Source: Siphonodentalium dalli | Taxonomy: Eukaryota; Mollusca; Scaphopoda; Gadilida; Siphonodentaliidae | Direction of reading: 5' to 3' | DNA length: 64,000 bases | Assembly: GCA_032622095.1 (NCBI GenBank) | Contig: CP136061.1 | Coordinates: 134,565,587-134,629,586 of the forward strand | In this document: positions 34,324-45,903 of the stretch, piece after piece | How positions within the stretch are numbered: the stretch's first letter is position 1 | How the letters are laid out: every line of letters begins with the position of its first letter | Notes under the pieces: model-generated | The model's input: only the letters and a program-made list of their open reading frames with translations | Databases searched by the model: none | Told to the model about the DNA's origin: nothing | Position numbers and translations under genes: made by a program

Positions 34324-34740
34324 ATAAGGGGGCATAATTCTCAATAGAAATGACTGGCAGTAACACAAAACTGAACTTCACCAGTATACATTCCAGTAGT
34401 GAATCCATTTCGTTTCATCAAGTCCAGTAAAACTAAAGTTATCATCTGGAAACAAAAATGGACGAAGACTAGCGGCCCAAGACCAAAACAAACATATACT
34501 TCGCAGAATTCGTAACTCATGATGAAACTTCATGTGGAAATTTTATGTACATTCAACCTAGTGATTTCAAATGCACTCGTAGACTCGCATGCTCAATAGC
34601 AAATCTTGACCCTTTCTATACTAAATGGACTCTACGACGCAGTTATAAAAATATACATTGGAATGGTCAATTATTCATTTGGAGGGTTGTTCACGAAAAA
34701 TGAGCAAATGAGAGTATAATGAAAAGATAATACAAGTGCT
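34324..34740. other. no gene seen
   Basis: AT-rich DNA with nothing recognised. Confidence 0.5.
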
Positions 34741-34880
34741 GAAGGATTCATATTCTTTGGTGGGAAATGTTCAGATAATAAGTTCAACAAATAACCTATG
34801 TATATATGGTCGTTTGTTGAACTTATTATCTGAAAATTTCCTACAGAAACTACTTGTCAATGAGTATTTAGTATATAAAG
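34741..34880. mobile_element. hairpin element F, copy 1
   Basis: GGGAAATGTTCAGATAATAA followed by GTTCAACAAA (34762-34791) is inverted at 34813-34842. The outer parts GGATTCATATTCTTTGGTG and GTCAATGAGTATTTAGTATA are shared with 40995-41135, which defines a dispersed family. TTAA element B copy 3 starts three bases later. Confidence 0.7.
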
Positions 34881-34882
34881 GG

Positions 34883-35135
34883 TTAACCATTCCATGACTG
34901 GGGCCTCCTGAAATTTTGCGAAAACCCTGTGCCTAGCATTCTCTTATATATGCGAGGCTCCCTATAAGAGAATACATTGGACTAACAATATTTACCTTGA
35001 ATGCGTGTGTAGGCCAATGTATTCTATTATATATGCGAGGCTCCCTATGGGAGACTCGCATATATAAGAGAATGCACTGTCACAGGGTCTTTAATGCTGC
35101 ACCAGCATAGCTAGCCCCCATCTTTAAAGGGTTAA
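34883..35135 (+). mobile_element. TTAA double-hairpin element B, copy 3
   Basis: TTAA at 34883-34886 and 35132-35135. The first internal hairpin is internally shortened (GGCTCCCTATAAGAGAATAC); the second is complete. Confidence 0.8.
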
Positions 35136-36331
35136 AATGGAACAGGCTTCTTGACCTTGTATATTTTACGAGGGACAGCATGCCCTATGATGAAGCAATA
35201 AATTATGACCCCCTGGTAAAACCAGCAGAGGCATTGCTCACCTTTTATCCCCAGCCAATTTGCTTTTAGTGCTGCTGCTTGATTGGATCCCAGGAGAGAT
35301 CTAGAAAAATCAAATCATCCCCAATTTAACTGACACAGATAGCCAGAGATACTGATTTAATGCTTCACTTATTGGGTCTAATCACAGACAACTCTGAGGT
35401 GATAATCATAATTGGGATGATAAGAGCAATTCGAATTCCAGTTTTCACAAGTCTGGTGCTCTTAAGGCTTCTCAGAGCAATTCGAATACATTTAATTTAT
35501 TTCCCCCTTTTTTCTGTTTTATTTTGATATTTATAGAAGGGAATTTTTATTAGTAATATCATTAGCCTTATCCATTTAGGAATTTAGTTGTAATGTTGCA
35601 TATAAGCCAAATACTTGCATCAATATCTATTACCAGGGTCCTTGTTGGACCGAATTCGACTTTTGACAAATAATTTGCTTATTTAAAATATTTTGTGCCA
35701 AATTATTTTAGAAAGTGAAAATTCTATCAGTTTCTGCAACACTTTGAGTCCTATATATTGACAATTGCGATTTGAGAAACTCTTGATATCGATAAGCAGT
35801 TAATTATTAATAATTATCGCCTCTCTAATGTGGTTTATCATAGAACAGTAAACCAATCACCCAACAATAAAATTGTATATGCATTGGGTTGCCTAATAAG
35901 AAGGCCACACACATCAAATTAAGAGGAGTAGCTATATAAACACCACCACAATAAATACTAGTAATCCCCCACCCTTTGATACTGAATGCTATCAGATTAA
36001 CTGCATCTTTAAAGGTCTTAACTTTTCCTAAACCTGATAAAGCAAGACTATAAATGGAATTATGTTGTAACAGTCTCCTGAAATGAATGGTATTTTTCAA
36101 TTCAACTTTCTTGAGGAGTTAAAAAGTGACTTGCCAAATACAAATATTTTTGGCCAAATGTGAATTATTTTTGCCCTATCTTCATGCTGCCTAACAGATT
36201 CACAGCTAGCAGTGTTTACCATAAGCCTCTCAGTGCAATTTTTTTACCAAATGTAAACTTTCATATTTTTTGTAATACAATACAATAATCATAGGAAAAT
36301 ATATATCAATTGTATTGCATTCATCAGTTAG
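35136..36331. other. no gene seen
   Basis: AT-rich DNA. The minus-strand ORF of 91 codons at 35825-36100 has no recognised domain. Confidence 0.45.
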
Positions 36332-36807
36332 ATGCAAATACTGTGTCTGTCATTTGCAGAATGAGGTCCTCAGAGGGTGAATTTAGTACTGCTATCCACC
36401 ACATCGGGCTGACACCACCAAATTCACCCTCTGGGGACGTCATTCTGCTTAGGCCTCAGATGCTATGTATGGGAGACATTAGGATCAGATTGAATTTCCC
36501 CAGTTGAAGTTGGTGATGTTCAACCATTAGTCACCACGATTATTTATTACAAATTCTTTATGTGGTTTATCTGTTACAATATTTGTCTTTTACACATTCG
36601 GAGATATACAAACTTCCCAGAAGGGAAAAAGTAACTAAAAACATTGTTAACTCGAGACTATAGATACTTCCCAGAAGATGAGGCCTAAGCAGAATGAGGT
36701 CCCCAGAGGATGAATTTGGCGATCCTAGCCCGCTGTGCAGTATAGCATCACTAAATTCACCTCTGGGGACCTCATTTTGCATATGATAGACACACTATTT
36801 GCAGGCA
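36332..36807 (-). mobile_element. double-hairpin foldback element C, copy 3
   Basis: Reverse orientation: the central landmark is GTTGAAGTTGGTGATGTTC. Both terminal hairpins are present but more diverged (GGTCCTCAGAGGGTGAATTT; CAGAGGATGAATTTGGC). Confidence 0.75.
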
Positions 36808-37272
36808 TGTTCCGGTGCCTAATATGCACCACAGAGGTGACATATATCTGCTCCTATTGGAATGCGTAATTACTAATTAGAAATGAGAATTGTTTTGTGC
36901 AATAAAATGATGTCTTAATGTGAATGGGTGATGTCGCTTACCATGTTGTCAAATGCGGTCAATGAGCAGATCGAGCTTCTGGTTACAAACAACTAATATT
37001 TTCCAGACAGTGTTAACTATAAGTCCCTCGGTGACAACAAATGTGCTATTTCCGTAATAAGCCTAGTTGAACTTTAAATGATCAATTTTTTATTAAAATG
37101 TCATCTCATGCACATTCGGTGACAACAAACGCGCTATTTCACTATTTGTTAAAAACTAAAGTCTTGCATTTCCATGAACAAAAACAGTAGCATAAAAATA
37201 CCTATATATATATATAGATCCCTTCCATAACTTCCGAGCGCCACGAGACTCTTCCTGGCAATCAAAACAATT
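36808..37272. other. no gene seen
   Basis: GGTGACAACAAAnGnGCTATTTC occurs twice (about 37031 and 37118). A (TA)n tract is near 37203. No gene. Confidence 0.45.
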
Positions 37273-38500
37273 ATGAAAGTGTCCATGACACTGTAGATCA
37301 ACTTGTGAAAGAGTTTTTTGCTGAGCAATGAATAGAATGATAAAGATGAAGGAAACTAAAAAAGTTACAGTAAATGTCTTGTATTTGTAGATGAAATTAT
37401 TTTCATTTCAAACATTTCACCAATCATGAAATATGGGATGCAGGGAGTGCCGATGGATTAAAATTTGAAATCCAAGATGGCTGCTGCATGGTACTAAATA
37501 TGCCTGTAAATTTTCAAATCAATTATCCAATTGATGCAGGCTGCATGGTGTGCCGATAGATTCAAATTTGTCAATTGACCCCAAAATGATTCATTCCCAT
37601 CTACATGTCAATGTCAACAGCCACAATTTTTTTTATAATGATCCGACCAAAGGTATGCATGACTTGTAGCTGGGGGGCCATGCCAAAGGATTTAGTCATG
37701 GAAAGAATGAAATCCAAACTGTCCGCTGGCGGCCATGTTATTTTAGCTGGATCACCCCAAAATGACTCATTTCCATGCATCTGCATGTCAATGTCAACAG
37801 CCATGACAAATTTCATAGTGAACCAACCAAAGATACGACTTGTAGCCAGTGCCAAAGAATTTAGTCATGTAATGATTAAAATCCAAGATGGCTGTCAGAG
37901 GCCATGTTTTATGGCCAAATGACCCCAAAATTACTCATTCCCATCTACTAGTACATCTCAATGTTAACATCCGTGACAAATTTCATGATGATCTGACCAA
38001 AGGTACGACCTGCAGCCCGTGCCCAAGGATTTAGTCATGCAAAGAGTAAAATCCAAGATGGTTGCCAGCGGTCATGTTTTATCGCCGAATGACCCCAAAA
38101 TGACTCGTTCCCCTCTACATCTCAATTTCATGATGATCCGACCAAAGGTATGACCTGTAGTCCGTACCAAAGGATTTAGTCATGCAAAGAGTATAATCCA
38201 AGATGGCTGCTGGCTGCCATGTTTTATGGCCGAATGACCTCAAAATGACTGGTTCCCATCTACATGTCAATATTAACATCCATGACAAATTTCATGATGA
38301 TCAGACAAACAGTACGACCTGCGCAGCCCGTGCTAATGAATTGAATTTTTAAATCTAAGATGGCCACTGGCAGCTGTTTTTTTGCCGAAAGACCCCAAAA
38401 TGAATCATTCCCCATCTACATGTCAATGTCAACATCTATGACAAATTTCATAATGATCCAAGTTCCAACCAAAGTTAGGACATGTAACCCATGCTAAAGT
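37273..38500 (+). mobile_element. satellite-carrying Helentron-like element 4, diverged
   Basis: A mutated head (ATGAAAGTGTCCATGACACT, then GTAGATCAACTTG) is followed from about 37440 by about six eroded monomers (AAATCCAAGATGGCTGC, GGCGGCCATGTTATTTT, ATTTAGTCATG). Unit sequences differ from one another far more than in elements 1-3, and the 3' hairpin tail is absent. An older insertion of the same family. Confidence 0.75.
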
Positions 38501-39009
38501 TAATAATAGTTTTAATACATAATCTAACATAATCTAAGTAATCGTTATAACCAGAGGGTGTGAAATGTCCAGCTGGTCCAGGTACACAATTTATGCCCAT
38601 GGTACATAATGTGTAGACACCGATTGAGAGTGAACACTTTGTAAAGTCACCAGTAAAATGAAACCATGCAGAAATAAAAAAAAATTAAATTGCACTCAGT
38701 TTTCTCAGTGTTTAAATGTTTGAGTTATTAAATGGTAATTCCAAAATGAAGTGTCAGTGTCCCAGGTGTCTGAGCTTCCAGACTGTGTGATAAAATCAGT
38801 AATGAAACGTAGGCCATATAGTGAGATAGATACATGTATTCGATTGTAGCTGGGAGGGTCCTCTATTTTAGAATGGTACCCATTTTGTGCAAGCTGTTAC
38901 TGAATCCAAGGAAAAGCAGCCTGAATGAAATAAATTTTTTATAAAGACTGTTCTGGTTTTCATGGGGGTGGTGCAGGGTGGATCAGTGAACAGGGTACTA
39001 TGGATCACC
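38501..39009. other. no gene seen
   Basis: AT-rich DNA with nothing recognised. Confidence 0.5.
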
Positions 39010-39358
39010 TTAACCCTTTGGCGAGTAGAACGACATATATGTCGTCTATCGGTTGAGGAGTATAGAACATCATATATGTCGTTTCAGGGAGTGTTATTTT
39101 ATGTAGACACAACTTCAATAAATCATCTGATTTATAAATGATTTGTATAGGAGTTATTTTGATTAAATTAATGTCCCAAATGTATAAGCGCAATCGATTA
39201 TGATAACACACGTTAACAAAAAATGCACATAAATTAAAACGAATTATTGGACGTACCCTTTTGACCCGAACTTGTTAATAATTATTGCTATGACGTTGAC
39301 GTTAAATTTACTCATGACGTCATGTATATGATGTTACAGATACTCTCCAAAGGGTAAA
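39010..39358. mobile_element. piggyBac-like non-autonomous element
   Basis: The left end is TTAA (39010-39013) then CCCTTTGGCGAGTAGAACG. The right end is CTCTCCAAAGGGTAAA, with the last TTAA mutated to GTAA. Near the left end two ACATATATGTCGT-like palindromes (about 39032 and 39069) form a subterminal repeat. No transposase. The first six bases after TTAA (CCCTTT) match the elements at 30458 and 49886, while the rest differs. Confidence 0.65.
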
Positions 39359-39564
39359 AAAACCTAATGGTTAAGTACGGTTGATTAATTTATTTTGAAA
39401 ACTTGCTGTTTTAAGTATCCTTGGACTGAGACAGTGGGATGTTAGACCATACTGGTATAAGAACATCAAAAGGAAATAGAAGGAATCAAGGTCTTCAAAA
39501 AATTAGTCAATAAAGCAATATATAACAAAGATTAAACCATTCAATTTGTAAACCATTCTCATGA

Positions 39565-39615
39565 ATGAAATGCTGAAGCACAATTATTTATTAAATGTCA
39601 ATTTGACCTCCATAT
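39565..39615 (-). mobile_element. end fragment of element L
   Basis: GCACAATTATTTATTAAATG, then TCAATTTGACCTCCATA, is a solitary copy of the right TIR seen at 39955-39991. Confidence 0.5.
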
Positions 39616-39734
39616 ATGATCATATATAGACGCTTTGGAGTGTCTGGAGTGTGTGATGGGGGGGGGTCCAAGAGTTGTCATTTATTTCCTCTATATCTAT
39701 GGTCATCGATTCGAGAGAAGATACCGGGTTGGGT

Positions 39735-39991
39735 ATAGATAGAAGGCCAAATTCACATTTAATAATTGCACTTCAGCGCAATTAAAAATAATTACAAAGC
39801 AACCATTTCGCAAAATGAAATTGTGGATTTCACCATTCTTAGTAAGGCACAGTGTTTTTACAAATGTGCAATTAGTAAAAATTAGCAGCAATTTAAACAA
39901 TTGCACTGAAGGACAATTGTATTGCACTGAAGCTCAATTAATTGTGCTAAAAAGCACAATTATTTATTAAATGTGAATTTGGCGTCCCATA
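39735..39991. mobile_element. palindrome-array element L, copy with CAATTGCAC units
   Basis: Inverted ends GAAGGCCAAATTCACATTTA (left) and TAAATGTGAATTTGGCGTCC (right), related to the ends at 53202-53640. The interior carries several short inverted units of the type AATTGCACTTCAGCGCAATT and AATTGTGCTAAAAAGCACAA. The unit sequence differs from the 53-kb copy, but the plan (shared ends, interior of small palindromes) is the same. Confidence 0.6.
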
Positions 39992-40994
39992 CAGTACTGG
40001 GTGATTGTGTATGCTTACATGCTGCAAGAGCAAATATTTTCTGAAGCAGCAGCCAGCAGGGAGAACGCGTTTTTTACCAAAAAAAAAAAACAATTTGACC
40101 AATTTGGGAGGATACATACGCCCCTGACTTAACAAATTATCTGTGTTATATATAATTGTCGCTAAATACACAAGCTTTGCCAAGATGAAACACGCAATCA
40201 CAACGGTTTTTAGATTGGAATGGAAGGGCTATACCTAATGTACTAGAAGGTCAGCACCAAAAACAAAAACTCAAGGGAACACATGGGAACATGCTGCGTC
40301 AAAGCGCGGGGAAACAACACGTGACCAACAGCGGATTTCCGGGTTACCTGCAATCAGGTCGTTATAAGAGGGATAACTCTATCCAAATTTGACGAAAAGA
40401 AAATCAAGCTGCAATACAGTAAATCCCCGCTTTCTGAAGCCCATTTTTTCTGTTGCTCGTAAGCATACGTACATAATCAATAAGTACGACCAGGCTATAA
40501 ACACAGTACACTGTTGAAGGCATGCATCATTTTAATACACACATATCAATTCTCTTTTTATTTTGTGAAACACCCACCACTGACCCCAAGCTGTGACAGC
40601 GCCATCTACGCTCATGATGTAAGTCCCGCGTAGCGTAGGGGACTGAACTCTGCCTTGCAGCTTGCACTGACCCCTCTGGTTTGGGACGGCTAATGACAAC
40701 TTTGAAAATAAACATGCAACATCGATAAACAGCGACATTTATAACATTCTAAATTAATCTTTCTATCGGATATATGATGTTTCTTCCATATTATTACCTG
40801 TACGGTGGTACCAGAGAGATGCACACAGTATTAAAGTGAGGACGCAATATTGAGGGCTTCCTAACATTTTCTTTAGTAATTGGTTTAGCCCACCCCGTTA
40901 TCAAAGTATTCATTGGAATTTGGAATGTTCCTATAATGATTTGGAGAGATGTTAAGAATATATGAGCAGACGAATACCAGATTAATGAGAATAA
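39992..40994. other. no gene; one CpG-richer patch
   Basis: The segment 40560-40700 is richer in GC than the surroundings and contains ATGATGTAAGTCCCGCG, a donor-like GTAAGT on the plus strand. Minus-strand ORFs of 62 and 68 codons overlap it. I cannot assign an exon. Confidence 0.35.
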
Positions 40995-41135
40995 AAGTGC
41001 AGAAGAATTCATATTCATTGGTGGGAAATGATTAGATAATGATTTCCGAGTATGAACGTTTGTTGATCGAACCTAGTATCTGAACATTTCCTAAAGGAAA
41101 TGGAACTACTCGTCAATGAGTATTTAGTATAGAAA
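40995..41135. mobile_element. hairpin element F, copy 2
   Basis: Shares AATTCATATTCATTGGTGGG, AACGTTTGTTGA, GTATCTGAACATTTCCT and GTCAATGAGTATTTAGTATA with copy 1. The arms are more diverged. Confidence 0.6.
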
Positions 41136-41586
41136 ATTGTTTCTATTTTAGTGATACATTATGAAGAGTTTTTTTTTTTAAACCACTGAGAGTTTCAATT
41201 TGCGACAATAATACGATGTCGGTGTCGAACGAACTTGCGTTCCAAAGCTGAGACAGCCACATACCTCCAGTAAACATTCCATCTTGAAGTTTCTGAATAT
41301 TCAGCAACAAAACATAAATGCAATTTTCCAAAGGATACTTACTACCTGTAAACATTACTACCGTTATTCCAGTGCAGCGATAGTGGAAACATGGAGCGGG
41401 GATGGGAACCTGCTAACTGAAACAAGGAGGAATATACAAGGTCGACGACATATGTTTGTTCCTGGAATTTCCCCACTGCACTATTAGTATTATTTCTCGG
41501 ACAAATTTGCCAGACGACAACATTATTTTTAAAGAATAATAAGTCTCATCATCTTCAATATTACTATCAAGATCCCGAATTAGTAG

Positions 41587-42276
41587 ATGAGTAGAGCTCA
41601 TATATCAATGGCATCACACCTCAGTGGAAATCATAGAAGGGAATTATATTTTTTGTTGATTAAAGCAAACGCTAAAACACAAGATATTGGAATTATTCAA
41701 GAATGGATGCTAAGTATGGAAAGACAAATAGAGAAGTTTGTGTTGATTTTGGAAAAATATGAGGAAAAACATAACACACAAATTGACATTAGATTTGATT
41801 CATTCGACAAGAAACAAACAGCGAAGATCAATAGATATACTGTTAAAATAAACAATAACATGCAGAAAATGGAAAATGTTATGTCAAGTTTACAAAGTAG
41901 AATAACAGAATTAGACGAAAAACTCGTTACAGAGAGAGGAGAATCTCAAACAAGAGCAGACTCTTTGAAACGAAAACTGGACAATAAAATAAAATACTTT
42001 GATGACCGTCTTTGCCAATCAAGATATAACAATGAAATTCAGCACATATTATTCACTTGCCAGTCACTACCTCTGCTTTTTCTTCGGAACCAATTTTGGG
42101 ACGGAATACTGACACGCTATGGCGTGGTAACTTCGATGGAGCTGCTTGCTCTTGATGAAATTCATCTGTTTGCTCTATTTCTTGGTAGCACACTTCAAAC
42201 ACTCACCGAGAAGTTCCTGGATTGCTTGGAAGACTTCTGGACGCTGCTACATTTCTTCTTATTGCCTGTAGACTAA
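41587..42276 (+). CDS. LINE-derived chimeric ORF (coiled-coil head, ORF2-like tail)
   Basis: The longest ORF in the window, 229 codons. Residues about 30-140 are charged and heptad-like, rich in K, E, Q and N (for example KINNNMQKMENVMSSLQSRI), consistent with a coiled coil as in ORF1 proteins of non-LTR retrotransposons. From about residue 148 the character changes: EIQHILFTCQSLPLLFLRNQ, then FWDGILTRYGVV, resembling the H-x-L-F-x-C-P segment near the C-terminus of LINE ORF2 proteins. No endonuclease or reverse transcriptase core lies between. I infer a non-autonomous LINE derivative in which most of ORF2 is deleted and head and tail are fused in frame. A host coiled-coil gene is the alternative. 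The start could be ATG 41587 or the in-frame ATG at 41608. Confidence 0.5.
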   Translation: MSRAHISMASHLSGNHRRELYFLLIKANAKTQDIGIIQEWMLSMERQIEKFVLILEKYEEKHNTQIDIRFDSFDKKQTAKINRYTVKINNNMQKMENVMSSLQSRITELDEKLVTERGESQTRADSLKRKLDNKIKYFDDRLCQSRYNNEIQHILFTCQSLPLLFLRNQFWDGILTRYGVVTSMELLALDEIHLFALFLGSTLQTLTEKFLDCLEDFWTLLHFFLLPVD

Positions 42277-42795
42277 TTCGTACACGACCTATGTTCTAGT
42301 GCGTCATTGAAGCTCTGACACCACCATGAACTTCGTAATGTTCTCCTTTAGCCAGCCTGTATATAACTACCAACACATGCGTCACATGATGCGTGCGACA
42401 TATGCCAGGGACAATAAAGCACATCGATATGTCGTATAGCCGTATGCATGCGACATATGACTCTCTGTATACAGCGATATTTTATTTTATTATTGATCGT
42501 TCTTCCACTGTATATGACCACATTAGTGCGAGATATGTCTGGGACAATGAAGTACTCGTAAAGCCGTATGCATGTGACATATGACTCTCTGTTAATATCA
42601 ATAATTTATTTATTTGTGAGTGTGTGTGTGTGTTTTTTTTTTCTTTTCTTTTTTTCTTAGTATATTTATTTTATTATTATTTTTGTATGCATGTATTTGT
42701 TATGTAACCCTTGCATGTCATACTTTCGTGTTGTCTGATTTGTAAATACTACCAGTCACTCTCCAAACTTGGAGGTCAATAAATAAATAGAAGAA
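42277..42795 (+). mobile_element. 3' region of the LINE-derived element
   Basis: Non-coding, with an internal duplication of about 132 bp: CATATGCCAGGGACAATAAA at about 42401 recurs as ATATGTCTGGGACAATGAAG at 42533, and TATGCATGCGACATATGACT also recurs. A (GT)n tract is at 42616-42631. The terminus CTCTCCAAACTTGGAGGTCA contains the small hairpin CCAAACTTGG, followed by an AATAAATAAATAG tail. A simple-repeat tail after a hairpin is a common LINE 3' end. No target duplication was identified. Confidence 0.45.
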
Positions 42796-43583
42796 AACAT
42801 CTACGAGAACATACAGGAACTAACACAAATTAAGACCAAAATCGAAAACAGTATAATCAACAACATAGTATAGCCCTAAACAAACCAGATAAATAAACGG
42901 AAGAAGAAGATATGATGGAAATAAAAAACACGATAAAACGGATAACTAAATGTGATAATATGATCATGTACGTACACGTAATTTGCGCCCGCTTGTTACT
43001 GTTCGTGTGATTATCGGATGAATTGTTATCTTTATGGAAGGATTTGATGATAAACCCTAATTAGGGTGGATACACACATGCATACATGTAATCATACATT
43101 TACATGGATCATACAGACGATGTGATATGTGCCCACTGACAACCCAATCATTGCCTACGTGTTGAATGTACTGAGTTCTAGTTCCAATTAAGTCGGAATG
43201 TAGATAAGCCGTTATCTTGGACCGAGTCGCCAGGCCACTTAAAATAATCGTTCGTGAGATAACCCATATGGTAGACTTTCTATTTAAATAATTACCAGTC
43301 CTCTCTTATTTATAGCAGTGGTGGATCAGGATTTCCCCGACGCATGCAGGGGCTATATATGACCCCGAAAGCTACCAGGCGGGGGGTGGCTAACTCTGAG
43401 CTATTTAAGTAAAACATATCGTATTGTACCTTCTTGCCCAGATTATTCCGACCGATACATTCAACTAAGTCCCTTAGCGATTTGAACCTTTCGAGACCCC
43501 ACCCAAACAAGCATCTGTATCTGTCTGTATCTGTATGTGTTTCAGCGCTGGAGCCTCTCGACTGTGTTTGCGCTGTGTGAGGA
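42796..43583. other. no gene seen
   Basis: AT-rich DNA. CCCTAATTAGGG (near 43055) is a perfect 12-bp palindrome. Nothing else was recognised. Confidence 0.45.
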
Positions 43584-43670
43584 CTATGCTGTTTTATCCG
43601 TTGTTTCCTCGCATGTGCTATCCTCCAGGCTGTTCCACTCCTCGATAGGAATCACTGAACTAAATGGTTT
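43584..43670 (-). pseudogene. possible LINE ORF2 C-terminal fragment
   Basis: On the minus strand a short frame reads KPFSSVIPIEEWNSLEDSTC and ends in TAG at 43584-43586. The S-V-I-P-x-x-E-W-N-x-L pattern resembles the FPRT-x-x-W-N-x-L segment common near the end of LINE reverse transcriptases. Only about 28 residues are visible; the upstream frame is broken. Confidence 0.3.
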
Positions 43671-45886
43671 CCCATAGGCGACAGTGTTAACGTTTCGGCC
43701 AAATTCACTGAATTAAAGCCTGCAGGCCATACCAGTGATGTTTACCCAGCTAGATTGACACCAGTTGATCACGAAAATGCAAGAAAAATCATAGGTCATG
43801 TGTTTACTTTTTAAAATAAATCACCAAGTCTACGACAGGGCTATCTCACAGCCAAATTTGATCTGGAAAAACCCAGAACTACAGCAGCTAGTTAAATAAA
43901 TTTCTCGCTCACAAAAATCCATTCCCCCATTCATTCACCAGTTTAAATTATTTAGATATCATGTACAAATCAAATAAACGCGATGTCATCCTTTAACCAG
44001 AACACCTTCCAAGATATAGAAGAATATTTTAATAGATTAGGACGCCAAAACAGTCGTAATGAAAGAATTAAAATGCACGTCGCCTCCGCTTCGATTGTCA
44101 TCGGCATTGGAATTAGACCATTGTATCTGTTTTGCGCATGCGCAAGTCACTTTCCATATTTGGAATTTCCATATATGGGATTTGTGTTAACATGATCACC
44201 GATCAATCCATTAACTAACAAATTACCACGCAATTATCTTAGCATAAAAATATATTGTAATTTATGCAACTACGACCCTGGTAACCCTGATAACTAATAA
44301 AATATACCGGCCAATTCATTTTAAGATCGTTATTTCACTTTGCTTTAAGCATAAATACACTCTTAAACGCACATAAACGACCCATTGGCGTTAAAATTAA
44401 ATATACTCGGTATTTATTATATTAGTTTTTTATTGCTCAGTATAGAGTTAGACCCTTGACACCTGTCAATATATTTGGGCTGAATTCATATGATGCGGTA
44501 TTATTCCTCGAAATAAACAACAAAGCAGTCGTTACTTCGAAATGTCGTTTGGGCTAACATTTACACAAATCCTTCGCGTGTTCTCCTCAATTGGCACGCA
44601 GGTTCTCAGTCGACACACAGGTTATCCCAGAAAGTGGTGTGAAATAAACACCCAAGGTTTGGGTGAAATAACGTGTCGCATGTATCAGGCGAAGGTCATT
44701 CTTCAGTTACCTTCACCTGTACTCGCTCCCCGACTCTAGAACACATTTAGCTCCCTGATTCCGATAGCTCGAACAAAGAATGAGTGTTGAAAATGTTCTA
44801 CATCTAAGCCTGTATATGCCAGACGTATGGCTTCTGGTGGTCGTGCATTAATATAATGCCAGATATCACACATACTTGACTAATTTCCACATCCTTGAGA
44901 GAAGACGTGTTTTTGGACTGGCCTTAAATGTACTGATAGAAGACAATTTGACTTCGCTTAGCACTGTTCACTTGTCTGGCCTGTTAACAATGAACCGCTC
45001 GCGCGCAGGTGATTAATGTTGTCAATTATTGGTGTGGCATGAAACATACATGTATTTACATACAGAAATTACACGCATGTGTGTATCCACCCTAATTATA
45101 ATGGGACACAAGAAATTGATATATATATACAATGTATGTAAATAATCACATATAACGTAAATGTGGATATTTAGCCTGCCGTGTAATACGAGTCTCAGCT
45201 GTCTGGCCATCGACGCAGTCCTGTCTGGAATTTTGCGCACCGGCGTAGGTAGTGACGTCATGATGCACGTCTTGATGTCACGACGCCTTTACTGGTTTCC
45301 CAAGAAGCAATCTTAAAATGACTCTGCGATCTTTCAATCGGAACTTAAAGTTTCCGTTTGTCGGCCTTGAACATTGAGAATATTTCATCAATGTTTTAGG
45401 CGGAAATACCGTTAGAAAATTGAAGATAATATGTAAACGGTCAGCAAGGTAGCTAGACTCCTCTTTCCGGGTAAATATTTTTAATACTTTTATGAAATAT
45501 GTAAACAAAACTTTTTCATGCAATTTAACTTTTTTGTTAACCAGAGCTTTTGTTCAATTTACATTCACATTTTGAAAATATAGTTGGCCTTAGGAGCATG
45601 ATGTTCCTACATATGATGAAGTATAGCTAACAGTTGCTAGATCAAAGTTTTTAATTTTTGCCCTGGAGCATTTTGCCCAATTACACATTTCGAGGTGGCA
45701 TTAATCAATACAAAATGGCGACCGTTGCCAACAATAGAATTTTGGACTCCGCTGACCCTGGCTGACCCCTCAGTTATGAATAAATTATCCTATTTTAGGT
45801 GATTTCAATTTATTTTTAGATTGGGCCGAAAAAGTCGATTAGTATATATCTCATATTCGCATACGTATACCCTGGTCGCTTCGCTT
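43671..45886. other. no gene seen
   Basis: AT-rich DNA with scattered short ORFs (43983-44195, 44542-44739 and others) lacking recognised domains. CCACCCTAATTATAATGGG near 45087 is a small inverted repeat. Confidence 0.45.
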
Positions 45887-45903
45887 CCGCGGCTTCGCCG
45901 CGG
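45887..45903. repeat. GC-rich hairpin
   Basis: CCGCGGC, TTC, GCCGCGG: a perfect 7-bp stem with a 3-base loop in otherwise AT-rich DNA, preceded by CTGGTCGCTTCGCTT and followed by GAGAGCGGGCGC. Could be a transposon 3' hairpin; no CTRR end follows within 20 bases. Confidence 0.6.

Noticed and set aside
44522-44739. 65-codon ORF beginning MSFGLTFTQI
   Set aside because: No domain, no nearby splice or promoter signal that stands out; likely chance.
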